From Hyphomicrobiaceae bacterium (lineage in GTDB: Bacteria; Pseudomonadota; Alphaproteobacteria; Rhizobiales; Hyphomicrobiaceae): a DNA stretch of 64,000 bases. The DNA lies in the NCBI GenBank assembly GCA_020638035.1, contig JACKJI010000005.1, forward strand, positions 62,001 to 126,000. Reading direction: 5' to 3'. The notes beneath the pieces are model-generated. The model saw only the letters and a list, made by a program, of their open reading frames with translations. It had not been told where the DNA came from and made no database searches. Numbering within the stretch: position 1 is the first letter of the stretch; each line of letters opens with the position of its first letter. The translations under genes and the position numbers were made by a program. Below, piece after piece: positions 35,408-44,127 of this stretch.

Positions 35408-36067
35408 TCAGAGACTTTGCGCAAGCCACTGGGCGAAGGCCGTGGGATCGGGCGGTACTGTGCGATGCGATAGGAAGCCGCCGTGCTCGTCCATCAGATA
35501 TGCTGTGACCTGTGGCACGGGCGGTACGCCTTTTGCCGTGCCGGTGTCCGCGGTGGTGCCCGATGGTGGGATGAAAAAAGCCCGCATGAGCGCACGGACA
35601 GCAGCGTCCGGCCCGGTCAGCCCGGTCCAACTCTTGGTGCGGGCCTCGGCGAGGACCGCAGACATTTTTTCCGGTGTATCATTGACCGGATCGGTGGTGA
35701 TCCATAGGGCAGCCACATCAGCCTGAGCTGGTCCGAGGAGGTCTCGCGCGCTGTTGATAACCTGCAGGGCGGCGAGGATCCGATCACGGTCGCTGGCGGC
35801 CGCAAAGATCATGAGGCGCTTGCGGCCGGCGAAACTGCGGTCGCTCACGGGCTGGCCACGGTGATCGATGAGGTCGAAGGGTGCGCCGATCTGAACGCTT
35901 TGCGAACCGCTGCCGTCGGCAGGTGGCGCGCTGGGCAGTTCTGCGCGGCGGTAGCTTTCGTTGACGGCAATCAGTCCGACAGCGACCAACCCGACGGCAA
36001 GCATGCCGAGCAGAATGCGGCCGGTCAGCCCGGAAAAGGGCGAGATTGTTGGTCGGTCGGAGTTCAT
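35408..36067 (-). CDS. SCO1/SenC/PrrC-like membrane protein lacking the copper-binding cysteines
   Basis: A 219-residue protein: N-terminal hydrophobic anchor (about 14-34, GRILLGMLAVGLVAVGLIAV), then a thioredoxin-like SCO fold with the typical entry GAPFDLIDHRGQPVSDRSFA. Where SCO proteins have the copper-binding CxxxC after the first strand, this one has MIFAAASDRDRI and no cysteine. VAALWITTDPVNDTPEKMSA and DEHGGFLSHR are otherwise family-like. It lies divergently beside regB/regA, the position senC/prrC occupies in Rhodobacter. With the ligand cysteines gone it should not deliver copper to cytochrome oxidase; a structural or signalling role next to RegB is possible. Start chosen at ATG 36067 before the anchor. 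Confidence 0.8.
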   Translation of the reverse strand: MNSDRPTISPFSGLTGRILLGMLAVGLVAVGLIAVNESYRRAELPSAPPADGSGSQSVQIGAPFDLIDHRGQPVSDRSFAGRKRLMIFAAASDRDRILAALQVINSARDLLGPAQADVAALWITTDPVNDTPEKMSAVLAEARTKSWTGLTGPDAAVRALMRAFFIPPSGTTADTGTAKGVPPVPQVTAYLMDEHGGFLSHRTVPPDPTAFAQWLAQSL

Positions 36068-36392
36068 GGGCAAACCTAATGTGTAGCCGCAACCTGCCGT
36101 CAAGCCCGAGGCTGGGTGAGCCATATCCCTTATCGGGCAGTGGGTCCGGTCGCCTCGATACCCGGAACCGGGAAGACGGTGGCACGCGCTGGGAAATCCT
36201 CGGCCCAAGCGAAGGGAGTGCTGGAACTGGGGGCATCACGGCATGAGACGGGGGGCGAAGTCGGAACACTAGGGTCCGGACCCTAGGCTCTTGTCCTGTC
36301 GCATTTTCTTCTACGAACCGCCGACCACTTTTTTGGAAAAATGCTCTATCGTGGCGCCGCTTCAACGGTGACACGGACAGGAATCAACGCCG
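36068..36392. other. Divergent region between SCO-like and regB genes, holds a repeat
   Basis: 325 bases that include the palindrome and dispersed repeat at 36269-36348. No additional gene-like frame is seen; the repeat lies immediately before the regB leader. Confidence 0.5.
36269..36348 (-). repeat. Dispersed repeat, copy 2, joined to palindrome CTAGGGTCCGGACCCTAG
   Basis: An 18-bp perfect palindrome (36269-36286) is followed by the repeat in reverse orientation. Read on the minus strand this is TAGAGCATTTTTCC, then AAGTGGTC, CGGTTC and GAAAATGCGAC. The same palindrome abuts a repeat copy at 58931, so the two are parts of one composite element. Confidence 0.75.
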
Positions 36393-37748
36393 GTGCGATC
36401 GATCCAATCCCTATTGCGCACGCCCGAGCTCGCGGGCAGCGAAGATAGCCGGCTGCGGCTTCTCACGCTCGTATGGCTGCGCTGGATCGCCATCCTCGGA
36501 CAGCTTGTCGCCGTTCTGGTGATCTGGCTGGTCATGCAGTTCCCGATCCCGGTGGGGTACTGTCTGGGATTCGTGGCGCTGTCGGCCTGGGTCAACGTTG
36601 CCTTGTCCGTCAAGTATCCGGCGCGCCATCGCCTGAGCGTTCGGTCAGCGACGGCGCTGCTGGCCTATGACGTGTTGCAGCTCTCCGCCCTGCTCTATCT
36701 GACCGGTGGCATTCAAAACCCGTTTGCGCTGCTGCTGATGGCACCTGTGACGGTCTCGGCGGCGACGCTGCCCGTCGTCAGCACAATTATACTCGGTCTC
36801 ATTGCGCTCGCGGCCGCGTTGTTGCTGGTCTACGATTATTGGCCGCTGCCCTGGTATTACGGCATGCGCTACGAGATGCCGTTGCCCTACAAGATCGGCG
36901 TGCTCTCCGCGATCGGCGCCGGCATGATGTTCATTGCCTTCTACGTGTGGCGTCTGGCCAAGGAGGCGGAATTGATGTCGCTGGCGCTGGCCGCGACAGA
37001 ACAGATCCTGGCCCGAGAGCAGAAACTGCACGCGCTCGACGGGTTGGCTGCTGCTGCCGCGCACGAGCTGGGTACGCCGCTGTCGACAATCGTTCTCGTG
37101 ACGACCGAGTTGTCCCGCGATCTCAAGGGAACCCCGCAGGCGGAGGATGTGGAACTCCTGCGCGACCAGGCGGTGAGGTGCCGCGAGATCCTGCAGAAGC
37201 TGACCCGAACGCCGGGCGAGCAGGATGCTTGGTACGCCCGTCTCACGGTGCGCGAGCTGGTCGACGAGGGCTCTCAGCCCTATCGCGGTGGCCCTGTGGT
37301 CGTGGCCGTCGATGCCGGTCCTGATACTTTGGCCTCGGGCACAGGCGTCATCGAGCCGGTAATGTTGCGGCGGCCGGGCATGATCTACGGGCTCGGCAAT
37401 ATCATCGAGAACGCTGTCGACTTCGCTCGGTCGAAGGTGGAGATACGCGCGCGCTGGTCGCAGTCGGCGGTGTCGATCATCATTGCTGATGATGGTCCGG
37501 GATTTGCCCCGGAACTGATCGAGACACTGGGTGAGCCTTACGTTTCGACACGCCGGCAGAACGCCTTGAAGAAAGAAGGAAAAGCAGGAGGCCTCGGGCT
37601 CGGGTTTTTCATTGCCAAGACTTTGCTGGAGCGCTCGGGCGCGACCATCGGGTTGGAGAACCGGGCCGAACCCGAGCACGGAGCGGTGGTGACCATCACC
37701 TGGCCACGCAGCTCATTCGAGAGGCAGGATGCCAGCGCCATCGCGTGA
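36393..37748 (+). CDS. regB: Redox sensor histidine kinase RegB (PrrB/ActS)
   Basis: A 451-residue membrane kinase from GTG 36393. Six hydrophobic helices in the first 190 residues include the ubiquinone-binding motif GGIQNPF (105-111) and LLLMAPVTVSAATLPV. The phosphoacceptor is His224 in AAAAHELGTPLSTI. The redox-active cysteine appears as Cys263 in AVRCREILQKLTR. The ATP-binding domain has NIIENAVDFA, DDGPGF and GGLGLGFFIAKTLL. RegB phosphorylates RegA under reducing conditions and so controls respiration, carbon and nitrogen fixation genes in alphaproteobacteria. All named key residues are present. It is followed by regA after 139 bases. Confidence 0.95.
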   Translation: MRSIQSLLRTPELAGSEDSRLRLLTLVWLRWIAILGQLVAVLVIWLVMQFPIPVGYCLGFVALSAWVNVALSVKYPARHRLSVRSATALLAYDVLQLSALLYLTGGIQNPFALLLMAPVTVSAATLPVVSTIILGLIALAAALLLVYDYWPLPWYYGMRYEMPLPYKIGVLSAIGAGMMFIAFYVWRLAKEAELMSLALAATEQILAREQKLHALDGLAAAAAHELGTPLSTIVLVTTELSRDLKGTPQAEDVELLRDQAVRCREILQKLTRTPGEQDAWYARLTVRELVDEGSQPYRGGPVVVAVDAGPDTLASGTGVIEPVMLRRPGMIYGLGNIIENAVDFARSKVEIRARWSQSAVSIIIADDGPGFAPELIETLGEPYVSTRRQNALKKEGKAGGLGLGFFIAKTLLERSGATIGLENRAEPEHGAVVTITWPRSSFERQDASAIA

Positions 37749-37887
37749 GTGGTTGTCGAGCGCCGCCTGGTAAGCAAACAAAGGTTAACGTTCGGCAGCA
37801 CGGCCATTTTTTGCGATAGTAATGGTTCGAAGGGGCTTTGCTCATATGCATGTTCGGCTATATATGTGACCCTCGGGAGGATCCGCC

Positions 37888-38451
37888 GTGACCGAAGATC
37901 TGTCATTCCGCCAGGACGAGCTGCCCGAAGATCGCACACTGCTGATCGTCGACGACGATAAGGCATTCTTGCTGCGGTTGCAGCGGGCCATGGAGGGGCG
38001 TGGCTTCGATGTGCGTGCGGCGAGTTCTGTGTCCGAGGGCGTAGACCTGATCCGGCAGTTGGCGCCGGCGTTTGCTGTCGTCGACATGCGCCTGGAGGAT
38101 GGCAGCGGCCTCGACGTCATCGCCGAGCTGGGGCGTTTGCGCCCAAGTGCGCGCGGCATCATCCTCACCGGCTACGGCAATATCGCAACCGCCGTGACGG
38201 CAGTGAAGCTCGGCGCGGTCGACTACCTCGCCAAGCCGGCCGATGCCGACGAGATCACCGATGCACTGTTGGCGCCGGCCAATGCCAAGGCACCTCCTCC
38301 CGAAAACCCGATGTCCGCGGACCGCGTGCGCTGGGAGCACATTCAGCGCGTCTATGAGCTGTGTAACCGCAACGTCTCGGAGACGGCGCGGCGCCTCAAC
38401 ATGCACCGTCGTACGCTGCAGCGGATACTGGCCAAGCGGGCACCCAAGTAA
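37888..38451 (+). CDS. regA: Response regulator RegA (PrrA/ActR)
   Basis: A 187-residue regulator from GTG 37888 with GGGAGGAT upstream. The receiver has DDD at 22-24 and phospho-acceptor Asp66 (FAVVDMRLEDGSGLD), with LTGYGNIATAVTAVKLGA and Lys in YLAKPAD. The C-terminal Fis-type helix-turn-helix (RVYELCNRNVSETARRLNMH) is nearly invariant across RegA/ActR/PrrA proteins. It binds target promoters when phosphorylated by RegB. The separation from regB is long enough for its own promoter, and a terminator is not seen. Confidence 0.96.
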   Translation: MTEDLSFRQDELPEDRTLLIVDDDKAFLLRLQRAMEGRGFDVRAASSVSEGVDLIRQLAPAFAVVDMRLEDGSGLDVIAELGRLRPSARGIILTGYGNIATAVTAVKLGAVDYLAKPADADEITDALLAPANAKAPPPENPMSADRVRWEHIQRVYELCNRNVSETARRLNMHRRTLQRILAKRAPK

Positions 38452-38475
38452 GTTTGACTGCTCCGGGGGGAGTGC

Positions 38476-38715
38476 ATGCAGAAACTATCGCCGCGCTACA
38501 ACATAATCGCCATGCCGCTTGTTCTGAGCGGGCTCATGACCATCGTGGTATCCGGCATATCGACGCTCAACGCAGTTGGGATGGCGCCCGACTGGCACGC
38601 GTTATGGTTCAAGGCCTGGCTGCTGTCGTGGGCAGTGGCGTTTCCCGTCATGGTGTTCGTATTGCCGATCGCCCGGCGCACGGTCGCGCGCTTCGTCGAG
38701 CAGCCCCGGGCGTGA
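38476..38715 (+). CDS. DUF2798 two-helix membrane protein
   Basis: A 79-residue protein with two membrane helices: IIAMPLVLSGLMTIVVSGIS, and WLLSWAVAFPVMVFVLPIAR with the characteristic W.-AWL..W..AFP signature of DUF2798. GGGGGGAG precedes the ATG. It starts 24 bases after regA and is probably co-transcribed. Function unknown; members often sit near redox or regulator genes. Confidence 0.82.
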   Translation: MQKLSPRYNIIAMPLVLSGLMTIVVSGISTLNAVGMAPDWHALWFKAWLLSWAVAFPVMVFVLPIARRTVARFVEQPRA

Positions 38716-38746
38716 GGCGGGCCGCCAAGTTGTCATTTGCCGGACC

Positions 38747-39271
38747 TCAGTCGTCGCGCACGAAGAGCTGTGCTCCTGGGTCGATGGCATAGGCAAGACG
38801 CAGCGCAGCGGCCCGCGCGAAAGTCAGCTGCATGGCGCGGCGGCGGGCAGGCGCAAGTTTACGAATCTCGGGCATGCGCACGATCTCGCCTCCATATCGG
38901 TCGGCGAGAATGAGCCCGGCCTCTTCGGGCAGGATATCGGCGGGAAATTCGGGTGACACCGCAAACAGAACGTGGTCGGCATAGTCCCAGTATTCGGGCC
39001 ATTTCTGATCGGCGCGGAAATCCGCGACGCTCGACTTGATCTCGATGATCCAGATCTCACCGGACTGCGTCAGGGCGGCGACGTCGGCACGCCGGCCGTT
39101 TGCAAGCGATAATTCAGAAATATGGGCGTGGCCGAGACGGCGCAGCATGCGGCCGACCCCGCGCCCGATGCCGAGCGCCGGGTCGGATTGTCGTCCGTCG
39201 GCCAGCGCAGCCTGTAGGGCGCGCAGGGCATCCGCGTCAATGGCGTCGATCGGGTTTGTCTCGTCGGTCAT
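38747..39271 (-). CDS. mmcB: MmcB-family DNA repair protein
   Basis: A 174-residue protein of the MmcB family, known in Caulobacter as a DNA-damage-inducible repair factor. A restriction-endonuclease-like core is recognisable: RRADVAALTQSGEIWIIEIK (with the PD-ExK-like D...E.K residues), then SSVADFRADQKWPEYWDYAD and FAVSPEFPADILPEEAGLIL. Start at ATG 39271; the frame is open upstream, but the added residues are unlike the family. No clear alphaproteobacterial LexA box (GTTC-N7-GTTC) was found in the upstream 180 bases. Confidence 0.88.
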   Translation of the reverse strand: MTDETNPIDAIDADALRALQAALADGRQSDPALGIGRGVGRMLRRLGHAHISELSLANGRRADVAALTQSGEIWIIEIKSSVADFRADQKWPEYWDYADHVLFAVSPEFPADILPEEAGLILADRYGGEIVRMPEIRKLAPARRRAMQLTFARAAALRLAYAIDPGAQLFVRDD

Positions 39272-39339
39272 GCTAACGCCATCTGGCGATGGAATGCGGA
39301 AGATTAAGGGCCTGATTCGGGTCAGGGGATCGGTGAATA

Positions 39340-39392
39340 GAGCATGTCCGTATGGCGAGCACGGCAGTCCAGCGTGAAAGGGAAGCATGCTC
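39340..39392. repeat. Dispersed palindromic repeat, copy 3
   Basis: Starts AGAGCATGTCCGTATGG and ends GTGAAAGGGAAGCATGCTC, a diverged copy of the family lying between mmcB and the Lon-like gene. Confidence 0.65.
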
Positions 39393-39519
39393 ACGACATA
39401 AGGATAGAGCAGGCCTGCGATTCCATTAATCGTGAATACGCTCTGATCCTTATCGATGCCAAGGCTCGGCGAGCCACCGTCTTGCGCGCCAACGCAGAAC
39501 GCTCATTATTCTGGGTGCC

Positions 39520-42141
39520 ATGATCTTCAAGTATTTGCAGCGAGACAAGTCCGCCAAGCCTGACCCCGCCCAGCCTGAAGCCGATACCGCCCAGGCCGAG
39601 GAGGGCGCCGGCGAGGCTGCGGCCCGATCCGGCTTGGCTGCAATGCCCTCAGGCGCACCTGCTCCACTCAGCGCGAGCGCGTTGCGGCGCACCGTCGATC
39701 CCGCAACGCTCGGGTTCGAGTCGACGGCGGAACTCGAGGCGGCATCAGGGCTCATCGGTCAGGACCGGGCGCTCGAGGCACTTGCCTTCGGCGCCGACAT
39801 GAAGGCGCTCGATTTCAACGTGTTCGTGCTCGGTCCGCCGGCGGCCGGCAAGAGCACCGCCGTCAAGGCCTTCCTCGTCGATCGCGCAGCGGGGCTTCCG
39901 GTTCCCGACGACTGGGTCTACGTCAACAATTTCGAGACACCAAACCGGCCGCACGCGATGCGATTGCCGGCAGGTCTCGCGCGCCCATTCGCCAAGGCAA
40001 TGATCGCTGCGCTGGACGAGCTTTCGGCAACGGTACCTGCGCTGTTTGAGAGCGAGGACTATCAAACGCGCCGCCGTGCCATCGACGAGGAATTCCGGGC
40101 TGAGGCGGAGGAGGCGTTCGCCGCGCTCAACCGCAAGGCCGAAGAGCAGAACGTTGCCATCCTCAAGACGCCGACAGGCTTCGTTATGGCACCGATGCAC
40201 GATGGCGAGGTCGTCAAGCCTGATACGTTCGCGTCGCTGCCCGAGAGCTATCGCGAGGACGTTGCGCGGCGCATCGAGGCATTGCAGGGCGACCTTCAGG
40301 CGATCATGGAGCGGGCGCCACGGGCCGAGAAGGCGCGCCGTCAGAAGGTTGCCGAACTGAACGAAGATGTTGCACGCAGCGTCGTGGCCAACGCACTCGA
40401 CGACGTGCGGGTGCTGATCGGCGATGTGGCGCGGGTCGTTGCGCATATCGATGCGGTGGAGAAGGATCTCGTCCGTTCGATCGGACTGTTCCTGGCGCAG
40501 CCAAGCGATGAGGAGATTGTGCATCAGCCGCTCGATCCCGCGCGCGATGCCCGCTTCCGCCGCTACCTCGTCAACGTTCTCGTCGCCCATGAGGAGGCAG
40601 GTGAAGGTTCAATCGACGGATCGAGGCGGGGCGGCGCCGATGGGCAGGGCAAGAGGCCGGGCGCGCCGATCTACGAGGAACTCAATCCGACTTATGCCAA
40701 CGTCATCGGCCGCATCGAGCACATCGCCCAGATGGGCGCGCTGGTGACGGATTTCCTGCTCATATCGAGCGGCGCGCTGCACCGTGCGAATGGCGGCTTC
40801 CTGCTCGTCGACGCTCGCAAACTGCTGACCTTCCCGTTCGCGTGGGACGCGTTGAAGCGCACATTGAAGTCAGGCGAGATCCGTATCGAGCAGCCGTCCG
40901 AGATCTTCGGGGTGCTGGCGACGCAGACGTTGGAGCCCGAACCCATTCCGCTCGACGTCAAGGTCATCTTATTCGGCGATCGCGAGATCTACCATCTCCT
41001 GGCCGCGCTCGATCCCGACTTCACACGCCTGTTCAAGGTGCAGGCGGACTTCGACGATCAGATCAGCAGAACGGCGGAGAACGACAAGGCGTTCGCGGCG
41101 ATGGTGGCATCGGTCGTGGCTGCCCACGCGCTGAAGCCGGTCGCGGCATCAGGCGTCGCACGCATGATCGAGGAAGCCTCGCGCATGGCTGACGATCGCG
41201 ACAAGATGTCGATCGAGGTTGGCCGCATCGCCGATCTGCTGCGTGAGGCCGATCACTGGGCGGCAAAGGCGGGACGCGAGCTGATCGAGGCGGCGGACAT
41301 TGCCCGCGCGGTTGACCAGCGAATCCAGCGCGCCGACCGGTTGCGGGATCGGGCGCAGGAGGTCATCCAGCGCAACATCGTGCTGATCGATACGGGAGGC
41401 ACAAGGATAGGGCAGGTCAACGGGCTCTCGGTCTTGCAGCTTGGTAACTTCGCTTTCGGCAGGCCGAGCCGCATCAGCGCTCGCGTGCGGTTCGGGCCGG
41501 GGCGGGTCACGGACATTGAACGCGAGGCAAATCTCGGCGGTCCCGTCCATTCCAAGGGCGTGATGATTCTATGGGGCTACCTCGCAGGCCGCTACGCGCT
41601 CGACCAGCCGTTGGCCCTGTCGGCAAGCCTCGTCTTCGAGCAGAGCTACGGCGGCGTCGAGGGCGACAGTGCTTCCTCTGCCGAGCTTTACGCACTTCTG
41701 TCTGCGCTGGCCGAGGCGCCGATACGGCAAGGGCTGGCGGTCACGGGATCCGTCAACCAGTGGGGCGAGGTGCAGGCGATCGGTGGCGTCAACGAGAAGA
41801 TCGAAGGCTTTTTTGATACGTGCAACGCGCGAGGGCTGACCGGCGAGCAGGGCGTGCTCGTACCGGCGGCCAACGTGCAGCACCTGATGCTGCGCGAGGA
41901 TATTCTCGCCGCGGCGCGCGAGGGGCGTTTTGCGATCTACCCGGTGAAGACAGTCGATGAAGGGATGTCGCTGCTGACGGGGCTGCCGGCCGGCGAGCGC
42001 GGTAGTGACGGGCGTTTCCCCGCGGGAACAGTCAACCGCATGGTCGAGGACAAGCTGGATCTGTTCGCATCGCGGCTGAAAGCCATGCGCGGCGGCATGA
42101 TCGGTGGCCCGGACGGAGACAGCCACGGAGCCGTGTCGTGA
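39520..42141 (+). CDS. Lon-like ATP-dependent protease (AAA_32 / LonB type)
   Basis: An 873-residue protease. The Walker A is VFVLGPPAAGKSTAVKAFLV (about 105-124), and DARKLLTFPFAWDALKRTLK belongs to the AAA part with a long helical insertion (about 190-370). The C-terminal Lon protease domain has catalytic Ser717 in EGDSASSAELYALL and Lys760 in GGVNEKIEGFF, with the family GLAVTGSVNQWGEVQAIGGV. The N-terminal 45 residues are low-complexity Ala/Glu/Pro. Such proteins degrade misfolded proteins in an ATP-dependent way without the Lon N-domain. The next frame overlaps its stop by four bases (GTGA). Confidence 0.92.
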   Translation: MIFKYLQRDKSAKPDPAQPEADTAQAEEGAGEAAARSGLAAMPSGAPAPLSASALRRTVDPATLGFESTAELEAASGLIGQDRALEALAFGADMKALDFNVFVLGPPAAGKSTAVKAFLVDRAAGLPVPDDWVYVNNFETPNRPHAMRLPAGLARPFAKAMIAALDELSATVPALFESEDYQTRRRAIDEEFRAEAEEAFAALNRKAEEQNVAILKTPTGFVMAPMHDGEVVKPDTFASLPESYREDVARRIEALQGDLQAIMERAPRAEKARRQKVAELNEDVARSVVANALDDVRVLIGDVARVVAHIDAVEKDLVRSIGLFLAQPSDEEIVHQPLDPARDARFRRYLVNVLVAHEEAGEGSIDGSRRGGADGQGKRPGAPIYEELNPTYANVIGRIEHIAQMGALVTDFLLISSGALHRANGGFLLVDARKLLTFPFAWDALKRTLKSGEIRIEQPSEIFGVLATQTLEPEPIPLDVKVILFGDREIYHLLAALDPDFTRLFKVQADFDDQISRTAENDKAFAAMVASVVAAHALKPVAASGVARMIEEASRMADDRDKMSIEVGRIADLLREADHWAAKAGRELIEAADIARAVDQRIQRADRLRDRAQEVIQRNIVLIDTGGTRIGQVNGLSVLQLGNFAFGRPSRISARVRFGPGRVTDIEREANLGGPVHSKGVMILWGYLAGRYALDQPLALSASLVFEQSYGGVEGDSASSAELYALLSALAEAPIRQGLAVTGSVNQWGEVQAIGGVNEKIEGFFDTCNARGLTGEQGVLVPAANVQHLMLREDILAAAREGRFAIYPVKTVDEGMSLLTGLPAGERGSDGRFPAGTVNRMVEDKLDLFASRLKAMRGGMIGGPDGDSHGAVS

Positions 42142-42614
42142 CCGCGCATGTTGCGGAACGCGGAGAAGGCCGGGGTCGCGTGGTGCTGCGGCTCACGGGC
42201 ACGCAGGCGGCCAACGAGCAGGCCATCCGTGCTGCGATCCACGTCGCGCAGGCCTTTCATTCCGAGATCGAGAGCCTGTTCGTCTATGACCGGCAGATCG
42301 CCGACGCGGCAGGCTACGGCTTCGTGCGTGAGATCGCTGCACCCGCGATCGTGCGCTTTTCCTCGGCAGCGGTTGCGCGGGAGGCCTCTGAGGGTCGCGG
42401 CATCGACGTTGCCGGCATTCAGCGCCAGCTTGAACTGATCGGTCGGCACGTGCAGCGCCGGGTCGGAGAGCTTGCCGCTTTGGCCGATGTGCCGGTGCAC
42501 ATGCGCTTCGTCAGCGATACACCGTTGAAGGGGAAGTTGAGCGAAGCTCAAGGTTCGCCGGCCCCTGGAACGTCGTGGGCGCTGGCCGAGCCCCTCACAG
42601 CCGGCAAGCTGTGA
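42138..42614 (+). CDS. Stress-protein-like N-terminal half, possibly broken gene
   Basis: A 158-residue frame starting at GTG that overlaps the protease stop (GTGA). VVLRLTGTQAANEQAIRAAI then HVAQAFHSEIESLFVYDRQI resembles the first strand-helix-strand of a universal-stress-protein fold. It stops at 42612 inside a run of imperfectly duplicated sequence, ACAGCCGGCAAGCTGT followed by ACGGCTGGAACGCTGT. The same frame then resumes at 42648 as the next entry. Together they would make one ~305-residue protein, so I suspect a gene broken by a small tandem duplication and frame changes, unless the two halves are made separately. The reading around 42600-42650 may also contain a sequencing error. Confidence 0.5.
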   Translation: MTAHVAERGEGRGRVVLRLTGTQAANEQAIRAAIHVAQAFHSEIESLFVYDRQIADAAGYGFVREIAAPAIVRFSSAAVAREASEGRGIDVAGIQRQLELIGRHVQRRVGELAALADVPVHMRFVSDTPLKGKLSEAQGSPAPGTSWALAEPLTAGKL

Positions 42615-42647
42615 CGGCTGGAACGCTGTTCGAACGCGTGACCGGCG

Positions 42648-43055
42648 ATGACGGGTGTCGTCGATCGTCGGGCGCGTGCTGCCGCGCGCGGACAGGGGGC
42701 AGCGCGTCGCCTCGCGGCCGTCGAGGACCCGGAGCGTGTGACGGGCATGCTGCGGACCGCAGAGCGCCTTGCCGGTGCGAGCCGTAGCGATGTCGTGCTG
42801 GCCGTGGCGGCCGCGAGCCGGGCGGCGCAGTCCTGGCTGAGGACCGAGGTCGCCCACGCCATGGAGGATCGACCTGCGGTGCCGATTGTCGAGTTGGGGC
42901 GCGCTGGCGGTGGGGCCGGCGTCATCGCGGAGGCTCTGCGGCAGTTGCGGCCCGGTTTTGTCATCGCCGAGCACGGCGGGCTCGTTGTGCCGCGCGAAGG
43001 TGATTTCAGGCCGCTCGGCGTGGCACTCGGTTGCCCACTGCTTGTCGTGCGCTGA
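42648..43055 (+). CDS. Stress-protein-like C-terminal half, possibly broken gene
   Basis: A 135-residue frame in the same phase as the preceding one, separated by in-frame TGA codons at 42612 and 42639. It contains SDVVLAVAAASRAAQSWLRT, PAVPIVELGRAGGGAGVIAE, and ends VALGCPLLVVR, a close typical of Usp-like domains. No good ribosome site precedes its ATG. The alternative frame between the halves reads TAGTLFERVTGDD, which would bridge them smoothly, supporting two compensating indels. Family membership is not certain. Confidence 0.45.
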   Translation: MTGVVDRRARAAARGQGAARRLAAVEDPERVTGMLRTAERLAGASRSDVVLAVAAASRAAQSWLRTEVAHAMEDRPAVPIVELGRAGGGAGVIAEALRQLRPGFVIAEHGGLVVPREGDFRPLGVALGCPLLVVR

Positions 43056-43100
43056 TGGCGCGAAGCGGCTCGGCCTGCAAGTCGTCACCCACCAAAGACG

Positions 43101-44012
43101 TCACGTACCGAAGAAGAAGGCATCACCTGAGCCGGCGATCTTGGGATCGGGCGCATGCGCAACGCTTGAATCCTTTTCAGCATAATCGAAAGCGTTGAGC
43201 ACGAGCCGGATCGACTCTAACCGGGCACGGCGTTGATCATTGGCGCGCACCACGGTCCAAGGCGCCGTCGGTGTATGGGTGAAGCGGAACATGTCATGCT
43301 GGGCCGCGGTGTAGTCATCCCACTTCGCAATCGCGGCGAGGTCGATATCGGTGAGTTTCCACTGCTTGACCGGGTTGTGACGGCGTTCATGGAAGCGCTT
43401 CAACTGCGTCTCGCGGGCGATCGTGAGGTAGATCTTGAACAGCCGGATTCCGTCCTGCACGAGCAGCGTCTCGAATTCGGGGGCATCGCGTAGGAAATCG
43501 GCAAGCTGGTCCTTCGTGCAGAATCCCATCACCCGCTCGACGCCGGCGCGATTGTACCAGGATCGGTCAAACAGCGTGATGTCGCCGGCGGTCGGCATGT
43601 GCGGGACGTAGCGCTGGAAGTACCATTGGCCGCGCTCGGTCTCCGTGGGCTTGGTGAGAGCAACAGCGCGCGCGTGGCGCGGATTGAGGTGCTGCATGAA
43701 GCGGGCGATGCAGCCGCCCTTTCCGGCGCTGTCGCGCCCTTCGAACACCACGACAAGGCGCTCGCCCGACTTCTGGATGTGGGTCTGCAGTTTGACCAGT
43801 TCGAACTGGAGTTTCGCCAACTCCTTTTCGTAGGCCTTGCGCTTCAGGTTCTTCGAATAAGGGTAGCCGGCACCGGTCAGCGCCTTCTCGTCGATCTCGG
43901 CGGGCAGCTTGGGATCGTTGATATCGAAGCCCATGTCCGCGGGCCGTTCGGGAGTATCCGCGACGGTCTTGGCACCCTTCGTCGTGCCCGGCTTTTTTTT
44001 TGCTGCGGCCAT
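43101..44012 (-). CDS. ppk2: Polyphosphate kinase 2 (PPK2)
   Basis: A 303-residue enzyme that transfers phosphate between polyphosphate and nucleotides. Walker A FEGRDSAGKGG (90-100), the following CIARFMQHLNPRHARAVALT, and lid/Walker B TLFDRSWYNRAGVERVMGFC are at full strength, with KQWKLTDIDLAAIAKWDDYT near the C-terminus. GAGGAGA precedes ATG 44012. Codons 5-7 sit in an uninterrupted run of nine A's (KKK), a slippery site at which RNA polymerase or ribosomes may change frame. Whether it favours ADP or GDP/NDP substrates cannot be read off here. It is convergent to the split stress-protein gene. Confidence 0.92.
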   Translation of the reverse strand: MAAAKKKPGTTKGAKTVADTPERPADMGFDINDPKLPAEIDEKALTGAGYPYSKNLKRKAYEKELAKLQFELVKLQTHIQKSGERLVVVFEGRDSAGKGGCIARFMQHLNPRHARAVALTKPTETERGQWYFQRYVPHMPTAGDITLFDRSWYNRAGVERVMGFCTKDQLADFLRDAPEFETLLVQDGIRLFKIYLTIARETQLKRFHERRHNPVKQWKLTDIDLAAIAKWDDYTAAQHDMFRFTHTPTAPWTVVRANDQRRARLESIRLVLNAFDYAEKDSSVAHAPDPKIAGSGDAFFFGT

Positions 44013-44066
44013 CGTCGTCTCCTCGCCTCTGTCATTACGGTGTCGTGCCAGCGCGCTCCCAAGTTC

Positions 44067-44127
44067 TAGAGCATTTTTCCGGTGAAGTGGTCGCCGGTTC
44101 ATGGGGAAAAGGCGACAAAGCAATGTT
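44067..44127 (+). repeat. Dispersed repeat, copy 4 (GCATTTTTCC variant)
   Basis: TAGAGCATTTTTCCGGTGAAGT, then CGCCGGTTCATGGGGAAAAG and GGCGACAAAGC: the variant also found in reverse at 36.3 kb, with the shared core AAGTGGTCGNCGGTTC. Between ppk2 and phoR-like. Confidence 0.7.

Noticed and set aside
39272..39519. LexA box controlling mmcB
   Set aside because: I looked for GTTC-N7-GTTC or GAAC-N7-GTTC pairs upstream of mmcB and found none that match.
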